DNA of 64,000 nt, taken from assembly GCF_050947875.1 (NCBI RefSeq), contig NC_134577.1, positions 67,987,139 through 68,051,138 on the forward strand. Direction: 5' to 3'. Below, one piece after another: positions 33,598-45,338 of this stretch. Under the pieces are notes generated by a model. It was given only the letters and a program-made list of their open reading frames with translations, was not told the origin of the DNA and did no database searches. The first letter of the stretch is position 1. Every line of letters starts with the position of its first letter. The position numbers and the translations under genes are program-made. This DNA comes from Dermacentor variabilis. Its lineage: Eukaryota > Arthropoda > Arachnida > Ixodida > Ixodidae.

Positions 33598-34886
33598 GAG
33601 ATACGCCGGCAGCTGCTTGCTCTCCGAGTACCATGTTTGGCTCGCTAAGCACTGTTCCTGTGTCGCATGACTTCAGTCGATACTGGAGTTGCGGGAACTA
33701 TAAGGCTTGCACCTGAATCTGTAGGTACCCTACCGTTTTCGGAGCACTAAACCTCGCGAAATGCGGCCACCGAAGAAGCAGGGATGCCCAACCCGCGACC
33801 ACCGCTAGTCATGAAAACCAGAACACGTATAGGTCCATGCCCATGGAGACAGAATGGACGTTGCGCTGCAGCTAACACCGTAGCAGAGCTACCACCTCAA
33901 CAGAGTAAGGAACGAGAGGCAGCAAGCAGGCGCAAACTACAGCGCCTACTTGACGGCTAAAGCGTGCAGCAACACAGCCGTACTATCGAGGTCACTGCAT
34001 CCAGCCGACTATTGGCGATTGCTTTACGGGGATGGTAACAAATTAATCGAGGCGAGCAAAGGACGAGCACGGAGAAAACGAAAGAATGAGGGTTCTTTTC
34101 TGTGGCCCCGTCGTCTGCCCCACCTTTTGTTGATGTCATGGTCAACTCTCTCAAGTCCATAACACATTACAGAGAGGAGCGGTTTTACATATCCTTTTAA
34201 CACACCTAAAGTTAGTATTGACGGTGATAGCAGCGACGGAGATAAAAGGGTGGTTACATTCTGTACATGGTGCGTGGGATGGAGGAGGTTAAGTAAGCAC
34301 TCGGTTGCGAAAGGCAACAAGTTAACAGTTAATTCTTGCCATGACTGACGAAGAAGTCTAGAGATCAATTTGATTATTCGAACGCGCATGCTGTTGCCGA
34401 TTCGCATTGAGCCCCAGGAAAATTGTAGTTTCGCATGAAGCGAGTCGTCAGTCAACCCTGCTTTGTGCGGTGGAGATCCGGCCTCGTTTCAGCGTTCTCA
34501 AGTCACGTGGTCATCTGCCCTCCACGCAGGCTCCGAGTGGTTAGCCCCACCTGTAGTAATCGGAGCACTTGCGGTTCTCACAGGACTCCTTACAGCACTC
34601 GAATGAATTGTAGCACTGCGAAGACAAAGAAAAAAAAACAAAAAAGAAACGTCAATGGAACAAGCGCAGGTGAACATTGTTTTTCGCAGGACACACAAAC
34701 TCGCGCTTCCTGCGGAAGTGCCGTCAACGCCGAAGCTGAAATTAACGCTGTAGTGCATAATTGTAAGGCAGTCACTGGTACTTCGCATTCCCCCCAGTTC
34801 GAGATGATATCTACATTAAGGTTTCCACTCACAAGCTCGAGGAAGTTTAGAAACTGTCCTTATTTGGTGTCCAAGTTATTCCATGT

Positions 34887-35090
34887 GATGTCATCACCAT
34901 CATCATCACTATCCTATTTTAGGTCCACTGCAGGACGAAGGCCTCTCCCTGCGATCTCCAATTACCTCTGGCCTGAGTCAACTGTTTCCAACTTGTGTCC
35001 TCAAATTTCCTTTCATCCCTTTTAGAAGAAACTCTCGAGCTCCTCTTGACGCTGTTGAGGGCCCCTTGCGATGTCGTCCTCATCTCGCGA
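34887..35090 (-). mobile_element. 5'-truncated LINE 3' end, minus strand (unit 2)
   Basis: Same relic as 11034-11240. Minus-strand reading gives RGNWRSQGEAFVLQWT and a stop, then a decayed (GAT)n. The tail is shorter and more interrupted than in unit 1. Confidence 0.6.
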
Positions 35091-35936
35091 GCAGTGATAA
35101 ATTATCTTCATTTCTTTGAATTTGCTTTGAAAATAAACTATAATCCACCGGGAGCTCGGTTTGATGAATAGTGTGCGCGGGAAGCACCGGCCCATCCCTG
35201 AGAGGCTAAATACCACTGCGCGACCAAAGCAGCTGGAGTTGGACCGCTGTCGAAATGGAGAAACCAGCTTGCCACGTTGCACAATATTGCGTGTTATTTC
35301 GCACACTATTTCTTAATCGCCTTCATAATTCCAAGTAAAATTGGTTATTGACAGTCTGTCCAGCAGGGTCGTACTCCCCCTGAACAATTCCGCAAACACA
35401 CAAGAAGAAGGAAAAATAAACGATCTTCCCGCAAGCGCTCTTGTATCACTGTCTCATATATACACAGGTTGTCCCACATAACTTGAGCCAAAGTTTTAAA
35501 AATGGAAGGCACTCCGGACGCCAATCGAAGCAACGGCATAATGCTGGCGGTGACCTAGAGTTACTCAGGCTATATTTTATTTTGCTATTAACTAAAGTAG
35601 TAGTTAAGGTTAATAAATCAACTTTTTATGTATTGGCTGCAGACCCAAAGTGGGATACGCAGAGTTGTAGAACACCTTGAGAAACCTCTCAATAAACTCT
35701 TTGCAACACGATATATCTCGCGTGGTCATTTTTTCCGCGTTCCAAAGAAAGCCTGCGAAATATGAAAAAAAAAATACCACGTGATGGGGCGCTTGCGCAT
35801 TTTTATTCTGTTGCTCTCAAGCGTGCGATGGATGAAGAAGGTTGGTTGCAACGAGACTGACCATCGACAGGGCGTTATGCCTGGTGTAGGTATCTGGGCA
35901 TGCGGCTATTATCGCATGACGGTGCAAATGCATGCT

Positions 35937-36290
35937 TAACAGGGATAGGCGGGCTAGCTGATGGTCGATATCAGGATGCATCATGTAACCACGCAACCAA
36001 GAAAGGACAAAGAAGGGAACACACAGGACAGGCGCTGAACTTCAACTGAGATTTACTCCGGGAAGTCCCACATTTATACATGTATCATAATGACACTTGC
36101 TAATCATGAGATCACCATCACTTGACGTTGGCATGCGGGCGTGAGTGGCATAAATTTGCATGTAAATATTTGAACTCTTTATTATTCAGTGTGTTCAGTG
36201 TGTCTTATGTGTGTTCGCACCTGTCCTGTAAGTTTCCTTCTTTGTCCTTTGTTGGTTGCGCAGTTACATGATGCATTCCTAATGCATGCT
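35937..36290. mobile_element. 344-bp insertion with 10-bp TSD (unit 2)
   Basis: The insert (35937-36280) is flanked by aatgcatgct at 35927-35936 and 36281-36290; unit 1 has a single copy (12095-12104). Inside, a stretch starting aggatgcatcatgtaaccac near 35972 is inversely repeated by the last 45 or so bases (reverse complement aggaatgcatcatgtaactg). The left side has about 36 extra bp outside this inverted repeat. Non-coding. The same insertion is at 61690-62033. Confidence 0.75.
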
Positions 36291-37604
36291 GCTGGCCGCG
36301 CGTTGCATGAAGAATCTGCATGGACATGCCTGCACCACTTTGCGGTCATGAATTAATGCGCGCGTCTATTGAAGTCATATTCATCCTTATACTCTTTATT
36401 TTACTCCAGCAGTCACGGAATCGCCGTTCACTGCGGCCTTAGCCAGTATTGATAACCCTGCTAGTATTATCACGAACCTGCATTTCCCACCGCAATATTA
36501 TCTATTCTCGTATTGCTGCATGCCTCCTATGCATTCGACTCAAGCCACAAAGACGTAGCCTGACTTTACAGTGACACCATCATTGAAGCGTACCTGTTCG
36601 TGAAGATCTTCCATAGGTATTATATTGATGCTGTCTATCGCATGGCATCCCGAACCGATCGAAGAGAAGGCAAGATTACAGGGTGAAGTTGTCTCAATAT
36701 AGGCAGACGTTGCTTCTATTGTTTATGAATGTCATATATCATTTAAACATATATGAACACAAGTTGAGCCGAAACAGAGGTAGGTTAGGAACAGTTTGCT
36801 CAAGACGAATCATGTCCGTCCGCTTGAAGAGAAGAAAAAAAAAGTGCGGTGGGGGCAATGGGAGGAGGAAGTAAAAGGAGGAGAAGGACGGCGAGGACAT
36901 TGAACAGAAATACAAAGCCACAAGACATCGTGACCTACACATAGAACTGGAGATGAAACTCTATTTCCGTAGTTTAAACGAATTGAAGTACAACTTTGTG
37001 TGCTTCGCGTCGAGTTGAAGACCCACTTTTGGAATAAAACAAATCACTAAACTCAATCCTGTCGTGGGTAAAATCGCTGGAACTTGCTCATCAGTGGAGA
37101 GAAATGAACTGGTGGAAGTTGGGCGACAGGATGTGTGCACCTCTGGTAGGCACACATATATGTCATGCTTACCTTTTCTCCCGGCCCCTTGCATCGGATG
37201 ATCAAGAAGCCGGCGCTGCCCACTGTCCTCCGCATTCTTTGCAATGACCAAATTGGAGTTGACATCCTTTCCTTGGGAAAAGAATCCAGTACGCAGATGC
37301 TTTTAAGAAACGATTCTTAACTTACCGCAGGAAATCCAGCCGTAATTACAAAATGCACGTCTCACAATGCACGTGGATCACGCAGCAATTACCGTCTAAG
37401 CGCTGGCTTCGTCGCCAACGCTATTGTTGTACTTTCGCCACCACGTATACACAATTTTCTAATTATCTAACTGCTCACGCGGTGTCCTGTAAAAAGTTAC
37501 GATATATGTTAATAACATACAAATAAAGATAAATGCTGCAGAGGCGCCCTTCATTGCCGTACGTCTGTCATGCAGCTTGAGAATATTGTGACGCCGATAT
37601 ATCT

Positions 37605-37714
37605 TGAAAGAGCGTAGGTTAGGTCGTGTTGGTATTTCATAACTGAGGTTTTTTAGAGCACGAATAGGGACGAAAGACCGTGGCAAGACGCGGACACAGG
37701 GAGCAGATATATCT
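37605..37714. mobile_element. 110-bp insertion with 9-bp TSD (unit 3)
   Basis: gatatatct at 37596-37604 and 37706-37714; same insert as 13429-13538. Confidence 0.7.
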
Positions 37715-39003
37715 ATAGGGCGCAGCGACACTCTTTCGAAGCTGCCTACAGCATCCGCTGAACGCTTGTGCAAGCCATCAGTGCAAGACAGACCGCTCCT
37801 ATTGCACAAAGTGTGACAGTTCTGCATTATAATTGAAATGAATCCATAAACTCGAGGAACGGCTTGCACGTGAATCGGCGTATTCTCACCGCTACGCTTT
37901 AATCAGCTTCTTCGAGTTGTCTTCTGTTATAGTTCATCACCGAATGCTGTCTTCCGCATTTCCGCGTGTATAGCATGTGCACAATTGTACTACCGAGGCT
38001 GGTGCACGGCGTTTCGATTCGTGTGATTTAGAAAGCAAAACAGGAAAGAAATCATGTTTTAGAATGTGTCTATCGTCTCAGGCGTGTTTGTCTTCATGCA
38101 TCGGTGTACTTCATGGAGAAAGAAAGTATAGAACTGCGGACGCTTTCACTCAAAGTGCAAAAAAAAAAAACAGAAATTACTGCCAGAATATATACTGGAA
38201 CCTCCCTATCATTTCGTGGATTCTTCATCGTATTTACCAAGAAGGAAAGAATTTCTCGCGCAGGCCGTAGTTCCGTTAAGATGCTACCTACATATCACGC
38301 TCACGTCTGACAGGTTTTCATTTGCACCGAGCTACGCTGACGGCCAGAAATCTTGATTTGCAGTGAAGTTGTAGTGCAGTTGACAGACGAAATGAACGCT
38401 AGATTGTACGCGTGTGTGCGTGCGTGTTATTGGCGTACGCGGGCTTATTCACTTTTCGTCTGGCCTTCTTCATCTTGTATCCTTTTTTTTCTTTTTCCGC
38501 GCAGGGTAGGCAACGATGTCTCGCCTGTTCGACCTCTTATACTAGTAGCTTTCCCTATACTTTTTTCTAAATCTCTTTCAGACTTTCTTTACATTTATCA
38601 ATGCATATGGCAGTCCTGTAGTGAGAAGGTAGCACTTGTATGTGAAACACTTGCCCTTATGAGTTCTTCTAAGGTCTATTATGGCGCAGCTTCCGTGCAG
38701 CCTGCTGCGCTATAAGAACCCCAAATCGTCAGCATCATCATTGCCTTGTCTATATTCCCGTTTGCTCGCAAGAGGGCGGCCTGAATGATGTCACTGCTAG
38801 GCCTAAACATTCTTGCTGCAAACTATTGCAACGTTTTATACATTGCGAAGCGACGCACATGACTGCGCCACACTCTTGCCCTCTATTTATCTCAATTAAA
38901 TGTGACAAATTACGGCCTTATATTGAATAAACAGTAATTTTACTCATATTGTAGGCAAAGTATAGGGGGATTGATATGACTGTTTCTAAATATGCCGTAC
39001 TAT

Positions 39004-39246
39004 ACAGCGCGGCATCCCAGTCGTTGTGGAGTTGCTCTGCTGAGCTGAAGGTCCGGGGTTCGATCCCAGCCGTGGTTGCTCACATACTAACGATGGTGGA
39101 ATGCAATAACGCTTGCGTGTATACTTCTATTTATCTGCAAGATAAACAACGCCAGAGTGGTAACATTGATTCGCGCTTCCCCCACATTATGGCACTCCTC
39201 GTATTCATAGTGCAGATCTTGCACGCGATAACTTCAGAATTTTTTT
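39004..39246 (+). repeat. Old Ruka-like SINE relic (unit 3)
   Basis: B box ggggttcgatccc near 39055. Closer to the unit 1 copy than to unit 2. Confidence 0.65.
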
Positions 39247-39365
39247 AAAGGGGCTCCACTGCAAAGATCGACGCGTTAGAGCACTACAGACCAAGGTTAT
39301 AAGTAATCATTGCGTCGGGAGCCTGCGTGAAATCTATAGAAGCTGAGAATCTTTAGAGGAGTAGA

Positions 39366-40240
39366 ACTGGAGGAGGGAACGGAAGAAACTGGTACATAAG
39401 AAGCCGATCAATGAGTTAGCGGTAAGAGGGAAAACAGAGGAATTCCAGATCAAGCTACAGAACAGGTATTCAGCTTTAACTCAGGAAGGGGACCTTAGTG
39501 TTGAAGCAATGGACGACAATCTTGTGGGCATCATTAAGGAGTGTGCAATAGAAGTCGGTGGTAACTCCGTTAGACAGGATACGAGCAAGCTATCGCAGGA
39601 GAAGAAAGATGTGATCAAGAAACGCCAATGTATGAAAGCCTCTAACCCTACAGCTAGAATAGAACTGGCAGAACTTTCGAAGTTAATCAACAAGCGTAAG
39701 ACAGTTGACATAAGTAAGTATAATATGAATAGAATTGAAGGAGCTCTCAGGAACGGAGGAAGCCTTAAAGCAGTGAAGAAGAAACTAGGAATAGGCAAGA
39801 ATCAGATGTATGCGTTAAGAGACAAAGCCGGCAATATGATTATTAATAGGGATGACATGGTTCCAGTGTCTGAGGAGTTCTATAGAGATTTATACAGTAG
39901 CAGTGGCACCAACGGCGATAATGGAAGAAATTATAGTGTAGAGGAATTCGAAATCCCACAGGTAACGCCGGAAGAAGTAAAGAAAGCCTTGGGAGCTATG
40001 CAAAGGGGAAAGGCAGCTTGGGAGGATCAGGTAACAGCAAATTTGTTGAAGGATGGTAGGCAGATTGTTCTAGAGAAACTGGCCACCCTGTATACGCAAT
40101 GCCTCATGACCTCGAGCGTACCGGAATCTTGGAAGAACGCTAACACAATCCTAATCCATAAGAAAGGGTACGCCAAAGACTGGAAAAATTATAGACCGAT
40201 CAGCTTACTGTCCGTTCCTACAAAGTATTTACTAAGGTAA
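39366..40240 (+). pseudogene. RTE-type RT, N-terminal part
   Basis: The frame is open from the truncation point; the first ATG is at 39509, but coding sense starts before it. It contains the linker and RT fingers: MQRGKAAWEDQVTANLLKDG (motif 0/1 region), SVPESWKNANTILIHKKG and YRPISLLS. The frame breaks at about 40225, where the next part takes over in another phase. The upstream endonuclease is missing because of 5' truncation. Confidence 0.88.
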
Positions 40241-40887
40241 TCGCAAACAGAATCAGGGACACCTTAGACTTCTGTCAAGCAAAGGACCAGGCAGGATTCC
40301 GTAAAGGCTACTCAACAATAGGGCATATTCACACTATCAAAGAGGTGCTAGAGAAATGTGCGGAATATAACCAGTCCTTATATATAGCTTTCATTGATTA
40401 CGAGAAAGCATTTGATTTTGTCGAAACCTCAGCAGTCGCGGAGGCATTATGGAATCAGGGTGTAGACGAGCCGTATGTAAAAATGCTGAAAGATATTTAT
40501 AGCGGCTCCACAGCCACCGTAGTTCTCCATAAAGAAAGAAACAAAATCCCAATAAAGAAAGGCGTCAGGCAGGGAGAAACGATCTCTCCAATGCTATTCA
40601 CAGCGTGTTTACAGGAGGTATTCAGAGACCTGGATTGGGAAGAATTGGGGATAAAAGTTAACGGGGAATACCTTAGTAACTTGCGATTCGCTGATGATAT
40701 TGCCTTGCTTAGTAACTCAGGGGACCAATTGCAATGCACGCTCACTGACCTGGAGAGGCAAAGCAGAAGAGTGGGTCTAAAAATTAATCTTCAGAAAACT
40801 AAAGTAATGTTTAACAGTCTCGGAAGAGAACAGCAATTTACAATAGGTAGCGAGGAACTGGAAGGGGTAAGGGAATATATCTATTAG
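40222..40887 (+). pseudogene. RTE-type RT, catalytic part
   Basis: Motifs in order: DQAGFRKGYSTIGHIHTI, motif A YIAFIDYEKAFDFVE, KGVRQGETISPMLFTACLQE, catalytic FADD in LRFADDIALL, and LKINLQKTKVMFNS. It stops at a tag codon (40885-40887) inside a YIYLG-like motif; a one-base shift restores the frame into the next part. Confidence 0.9.
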
Positions 40888-41402
40888 GGCATGTAGTGGC
40901 GGCAGATCCGGATCGTCAGACGGAAATAATCAGAAGAATAAAAGTGGGCTGGGGTGCGTTTGGCAGGTATTCTCAGATCATGAACAGGAGGTTGCCATTA
41001 TCCCTTAAGAGAAAAGTGTATAATAGCTGTGTCTTACCAGTACTCACCTACGGGGCAGAAACCTGGAGGCTTACGAAGAGGGTTCTACTTAAATTGAGGA
41101 TGACGCAACGCGCTATGGAAAGAAGAATGATGGGTGCCACGTTAAGGGATAAGAAAAGGGCAGATTGGGTGAGGGAACAAACGCGAGGTAATGACATCTT
41201 TGTTGAAATCAAGAAAAAGAAATGGGGGGCATGGGCAGGACAAGTAATGAGGAGGGAAGATAACCGATGGTCATTGAGGGTTGCGGACTCGATTCCAAGG
41301 GAAGGGAAGCGTAGCAGGGGGCGGCAGAAAGTTAGGTGGGCGGATGAGATTAAGAAGTTACCAGGAACGACATGGGCACAATTAGTACATGACCGGGGTT
41401 GA
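40888..41402 (+). pseudogene. RTE-type LINE C-terminal part
   Basis: Continues with LGHVVAADP and INxRLPLSLKRKVYNSCVLP, then YGAETW, a hallmark thumb motif of RTE-type elements, a basic stretch (KKKKWGAWAGQVMRREDNRW) and a GRGRQKxRWADEI-like ending, to the stop at 41400-41402. Beyond it lie gcctttgccctgcagtgggc and (GAT)n. Confidence 0.88.
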
Positions 41403-41603
41403 TGGAGAAATATGGGAGAGGCCTTTGCCCTGCAGTGGGCGTAACCACGCTGATGATGATGATGATGATAGGAATGGCCTACGCTACCGAGCCACTCCCT
41501 TGCTAAGGAACCTCAGAAGGTCCGGGCCCCACCTGATCCTTCTCCGACCATAGATGATTCACCTAAAACAGACCGTCAAATCATCTCGGTACTACGTTCT
41601 CTC

Positions 41604-42408
41604 ATGGAGGCCATTCGAGCGCTATTGGTGGGCTCGAGTGGGCACCGTCTGCTCGAAGCGCACATAAAGTCCTGCACGCCTAAAGCTCAGTGCTTGCATC
41701 CCTCAACTAGAAAGATGGCTACCCATAGCCCATCCTTCCGGAAAGAGGTCAAGGCAGCGTCCCTCACCCACTGGAACGCCAGAGGGCTAAAATCACGAAT
41801 TCCAGATTTTCATCAGTTTGTGTACACAAGTGTGTTTCCACTCAACGCCATTTGTGAGCCCAACTTGTCAAAACCAATAAGACTGTCGGGGTACGAATTT
41901 ATCATGTCATCAACAAATGGTGCATGCAGCAAAATCTTCGTTTTTGTTCGTCGTGAACTCACCTATGTTTTGCAACCAATTGCGCCCTACGACGACAATC
42001 AATATATATGCATCACATTTAAAAGAACAAACTCTTGTTTACTCTCACAGGCGTGTATATATCGCCTTCCAGCAATTTCGATACCAAAAGATTTGCGGAT
42101 ATCTTGAGTGTTTGCCCGCCGCATGGGTCATCATAGGAGATTTCAATGCACGCCATCCAGCATGGGGAAGTACAAGGACAAATGCAAGAGGACGAAGATT
42201 AGCAAGCATCGCCCACAACTATGGTCTTACTCTCCTGAACGATGGTAGCGCCACCTTTCTTAGAGGCGTGACATACGGCAGCTGCCTCGACCTTGCTTTC
42301 GTCTCCAATTCTCTCGCCAGATGTAAGAAGTGGTTTCCAGACATTGAGACACATGGGAGTGATCACTATCCTACCTATCTGAACATCAAAGGCTTGTCGT
42401 CTAGATGA
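41604..42408 (+). pseudogene. LINE A endonuclease domain (unit 3)
   Basis: The frame 41604-42107 starts at the end of ORF1 (MEAIRALLVGSSGHRLLEA) and runs without a stop into THWNARGLKSRIPDFHQF, so ORF1 tail and endonuclease lie in one frame here. After the shared frameshift near 42035, the second frame to 42408 has VIIGDFNARHPAWGS, LDLAFVSN and GSDHYP. Cys replaces Phe before LDLAF relative to unit 2. Confidence 0.85.
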
Positions 42409-42459
42409 GGCCCATGGAATACCATTCGGACGATTCAATGAGCCAACTTCAAATCTGAG

Positions 42460-44061
42460 ATGGAAGATGCCTGCCGCGAGGGCCTACCCTCTGGGTTAGA
42501 GCAAACGATTAAAATTATGATGCAAAACGCCACTCGCATGATCACGATCTCTTCCACGCGAAATGACTTGGACATAGAATTAGAGCGACTACGAGCGCTT
42601 CGTCGCCGGGCGGAACGTCGATATCGGCGTACAAAATCAATCCATGACCTTAGGGCAGCGAGGAGGATGCAGAAGAAGATTCAGCGTCGTATGGATAGAT
42701 TAGCGTCGGAACGTTGGGCAACGTTTCGCCAGACACTCGACCCCCGCAAGCCACTGTCTCGCATTTGGAAAACGGTGCAAGGTCTGCGTTGCCTTCCGGA
42801 ACGGCGTTTTCCATTCATGCCGCTAGCGCTTTTGCAAGGGCGGCAAGACATCGATGTCGCAGAAGACTTTTGTGCGCGGATCGCAGACCAAGCGACTCGC
42901 CAAGATCCTCTAGCCCGAGCTGACATCCCCCATTCCCGTGATTGCCGCATGGACCTTCGTTTTACAATGGAGGAGCTCGAAGCGGCACTAGCTCTCTGCA
43001 GGCGCTCATCATCTCCGGGTCCAGATGGTATATCATACCAGGCCTTGTGCTATCTCGGAGAGCCCGCACGGATAGAATTGTTGAGCCTTTACAACTCCTC
43101 ATGGCAGGAGGGAAATGTTCCTGACGAATGGAAAGCAAGCCGCCTGGTGCCACTCTTAAAGCAGGGCAAATCCGCACTAGAACTCACTTCTTACCGCCCA
43201 ATAGCGCTGGCCAGCTGGGTGGGAAAGATGATGGAACGGATGATCCTTGGCCGCATGGAATGGTACCTTGAATACTACAAGATTTATCGGATTTCAATGG
43301 CTGGTTTCCGACATGACCGCTCTTCCATCGACAATGTAGTTGATCTCTTTTCATATGTCCAGCACGAAAGGTCCCGTAAGTGTTCATCTGCAGGTTTATT
43401 CTTGGATGTGCAAGGGGCATACGATAACGTATTACGTGAGGCCATTCTCGACGCTCTTGAGATGGTTGGCCTAGGTGGTCGAGTTCTTTTGTGGATTGCA
43501 AGTTACCTATCTGCAAGATCATTCTATGTGTTAACTGACGATGGCCCAACTACGCGACGCTATACCAGCAGTGGCGTTCCTCAAGGCGGTACTCTCAGCC
43601 CGACGCTATTCAACCTCGCTCTTGTTGGACTTGCTGAATACTTACCAACTACCATCAAAATTTCAATATACACTGACGACATCTGTGTCTGGACTTCGGC
43701 AGTCACACGTCCTCAGATACGTGCGCAGCTTCAAAGAGCGACCACTTTGACAGCGAACTACTTGTGTAAACAGGGTCTCAACCTATCGCCAGAAAAATGC
43801 GCACTAGTAGCATTTACTCGCAAACCGATGACGCCTTATGTCATCTCAATCAATGGGCGGACCATTTCCTGTGTCGGAACCCACAGATTTCTTGGCGTAA
43901 CTATTGATCGAGACCTCTGTTGGAGCCCGCACGTGGCCTACATGAAATGGTGCCTGACAGCAACTTTTCAGTTGTTTATATACTTGACAGGAAAGACGTG
44001 GGGGATGTCAGTAGACGCAATGCTTAAACTCTACAGGGCTCTCTTTCTCGGTTTTTTTTAA
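42460..44061 (+). pseudogene. LINE A reverse transcriptase domain (unit 3)
   Basis: 533 codons, differing from unit 2 at about 13 positions by eye, none in the catalytic blocks. LDVQGAYDN, GVPQGGTLSP and YTDD (404-407) are intact. It terminates in the same T8 run (about 44054-44061). Confidence 0.92.
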
Positions 44062-45338
44062 GACATAGTCTACCTGTACTGAACAACACCTGCAAGACAA
44101 ATATTCGTGTTCTGCAGGCAACACATGCTCAAGCACTCAGAGTCTGCCTTGGATTGCCCAGACGCACGTCGACAGAGGCAACTCTTGCGATTGCGCGGGA
44201 CCATCCAATGCAAACTCACATTACGGTAGAAGCCCTGAGAACGCACTTCAGATATTTTGCACGTGCCGCCTATCACCACCTTGCAGCACTGCCTTCTGAC
44301 AGGCACCAAGCATCATTCTCTAAAATTTTCATCAAGTACAAGGACAAACTTCCCTCGGGCTTCACAGGTGCATCTAAACCATCGATACCCCCTTGGTATC
44401 TTATCAGCCCCACAGTCCATCTCAGTGTACCAGGAATCGGCAAAAAGTCTGAACTGTCGTCGCCTGTGCTGAAACAACTGTCTCTGCTTCTTCTGCACGA
44501 GAGGTACGCGGACAGTGAACACATTTATACTGATAGTTCCACAAACACCCAGTGTTCGTCCGGTGCTGTGGTTGTCGCAGCAAAAGCTGTTACCATCAGC
44601 TTTAGGACTGACCACCCAACAACATCGACATCTGCTGAACTAGCTGCTCTCCGCACTGCACTTTGTTTCGTCAATCGGGAACCACATCGACAATGGTCAA
44701 TCTTCAGCGACTCGAAGGAAGCCCTACAATCTGTACTATCAGCTCTGCGTCGCGGGCCATTCGAACAGCTCGTATTCGATATTAGATGCCTACTCCATAC
44801 ACCACAGGAGAAGGGACACCACGTGACGTTTCAGTGGCTGCCAAATCACTGCGGCGTCAGTGGAAATGAAGACGCCGATAATGCCGCTCGGGCAGCTCTT
44901 CAAGACGCACAAGAAGACGCCATACCGCTTTCACGATCCGACGCAACTAGCAGACTTCGAGTGCTTGCACAGGAGATCACGCTCTCTCTATGGTGCACAC
45001 CAAACAGCCAGACCAAGCGGAGCAACCGTCAATACCACCTGTCCTCTTTGATGCATCTCTATATGCCAACTGGACTCCGCCGAAGAGAGGTGACTCTGCG
45101 TTATCGCTTGTGGCTAGGGGTGGCTTTCACGAAATCTTGCTCATTTCGCATTGGAATGGCCGACAACGCTCTGTGCAATGCCTGTATTTACGAGGAGACG
45201 CTGGAACACATTCTTTGCGACTGTCCTGAATATAATCTTCAGCGACGGTCCCTGGCATCCGTTCTAGCGCACCTTGACACTAGACCATTGTCCCTCGACA
45301 CGATTTCACATGCCGCCGACAGAAGACATCGAAGGTGA
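44062..45338 (+). pseudogene. LINE A thumb, RNase H and zinc-finger region (unit 3)
   Basis: Continuous frame 44154-45338 (394 codons). RNase H: D127 in IYTDSST (the usual TDG is TDS here), E162 in STSAELAAL, D186 in FSDSKEAL and D242 in GNEDADNAA. The catalytic loop reads LPNHCGV (unit 2 has LPSHCGV). The C-terminal CNACIYEETLEHILCDC is a CCHC-type motif. The frame is uninterrupted on its own but is separated from RT by the T8 frameshift. Confidence 0.88.

Larger units (their letters stand above)
28751..34055. other. Gamma block (unit 2)
   Basis: 28764-29440 matches unit 1 (5895-6640). 29440-34055 is shared only with unit 3 (55270-59810). No host gene is recognised. Frames at 29177-29509 (-), 29585-29905 (+) and 30894-31343 (-) recur in unit 3 but with frame-breaking differences or no known domain. 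Simple repeats and a LINE relic inside are listed separately. Confidence 0.55.
12249..36434. repeat. Large tandem segmental repeat, unit 2
   Basis: Second copy, about 24.2 kb. Order: alpha (12249-15192), LINE A, beta (19332-22884), LINE B, gamma (28751-34055), delta (34056-36434). It shares both big LINE insertions with unit 3 at the same positions and in the same orientation, so the duplication that made units 2 and 3 post-dates those insertions. Private events are a SINE at 19860-20094 and a LINE 3' fragment at 22498-22768. Confidence 0.9.
34056..36434. other. Delta block (unit 2)
   Basis: Aligned to 10182-12248 and 59811-62187. No gene recognised. Contains a LINE 3' end, a dispersed-repeat-like segment (about 35465-35880) and a 344-bp insertion. 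Confidence 0.65.
36435..39356. other. Alpha block (unit 3)
   Basis: No gene recognised; matches 12249-15190 and 62188-64000. Includes the 110-bp insertion and a SINE relic. Small plus-strand frames near 37977-38310 are unrelated to any domain I know. Confidence 0.65.
39361..41469 (+). mobile_element. RTE-type LINE, 5'-truncated (unit 3 only)
   Basis: About 2.1 kb inserted just before LINE A and absent from unit 2, where tctttagagaaatggcct is continuous. Flanks share agga (39357-39360 and 41470-41473), a possible 4-bp TSD. The coding frame is already open at the 5' break (about 39366). It covers RT fingers, palm and thumb plus the conserved C-terminus, and ends in a short 3' UTR with (GAT)n. 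Two frameshifts inactivate it. FADD at the active site, an RQGxTISP motif and a (GAT)n tail support RTE-type. Confidence 0.88.

Noticed and set aside
33463..33670. Lys/Glu-rich and Phe/Ser-rich reading frames on both strands
   Set aside because: They are translations of the (GAAA)n microsatellite and collapse in unit 3, where the tract is short.
39481..39798. Minus-strand frame opposite the RTE-type RT
   Set aside because: Antisense shadow of a well-supported RT frame.
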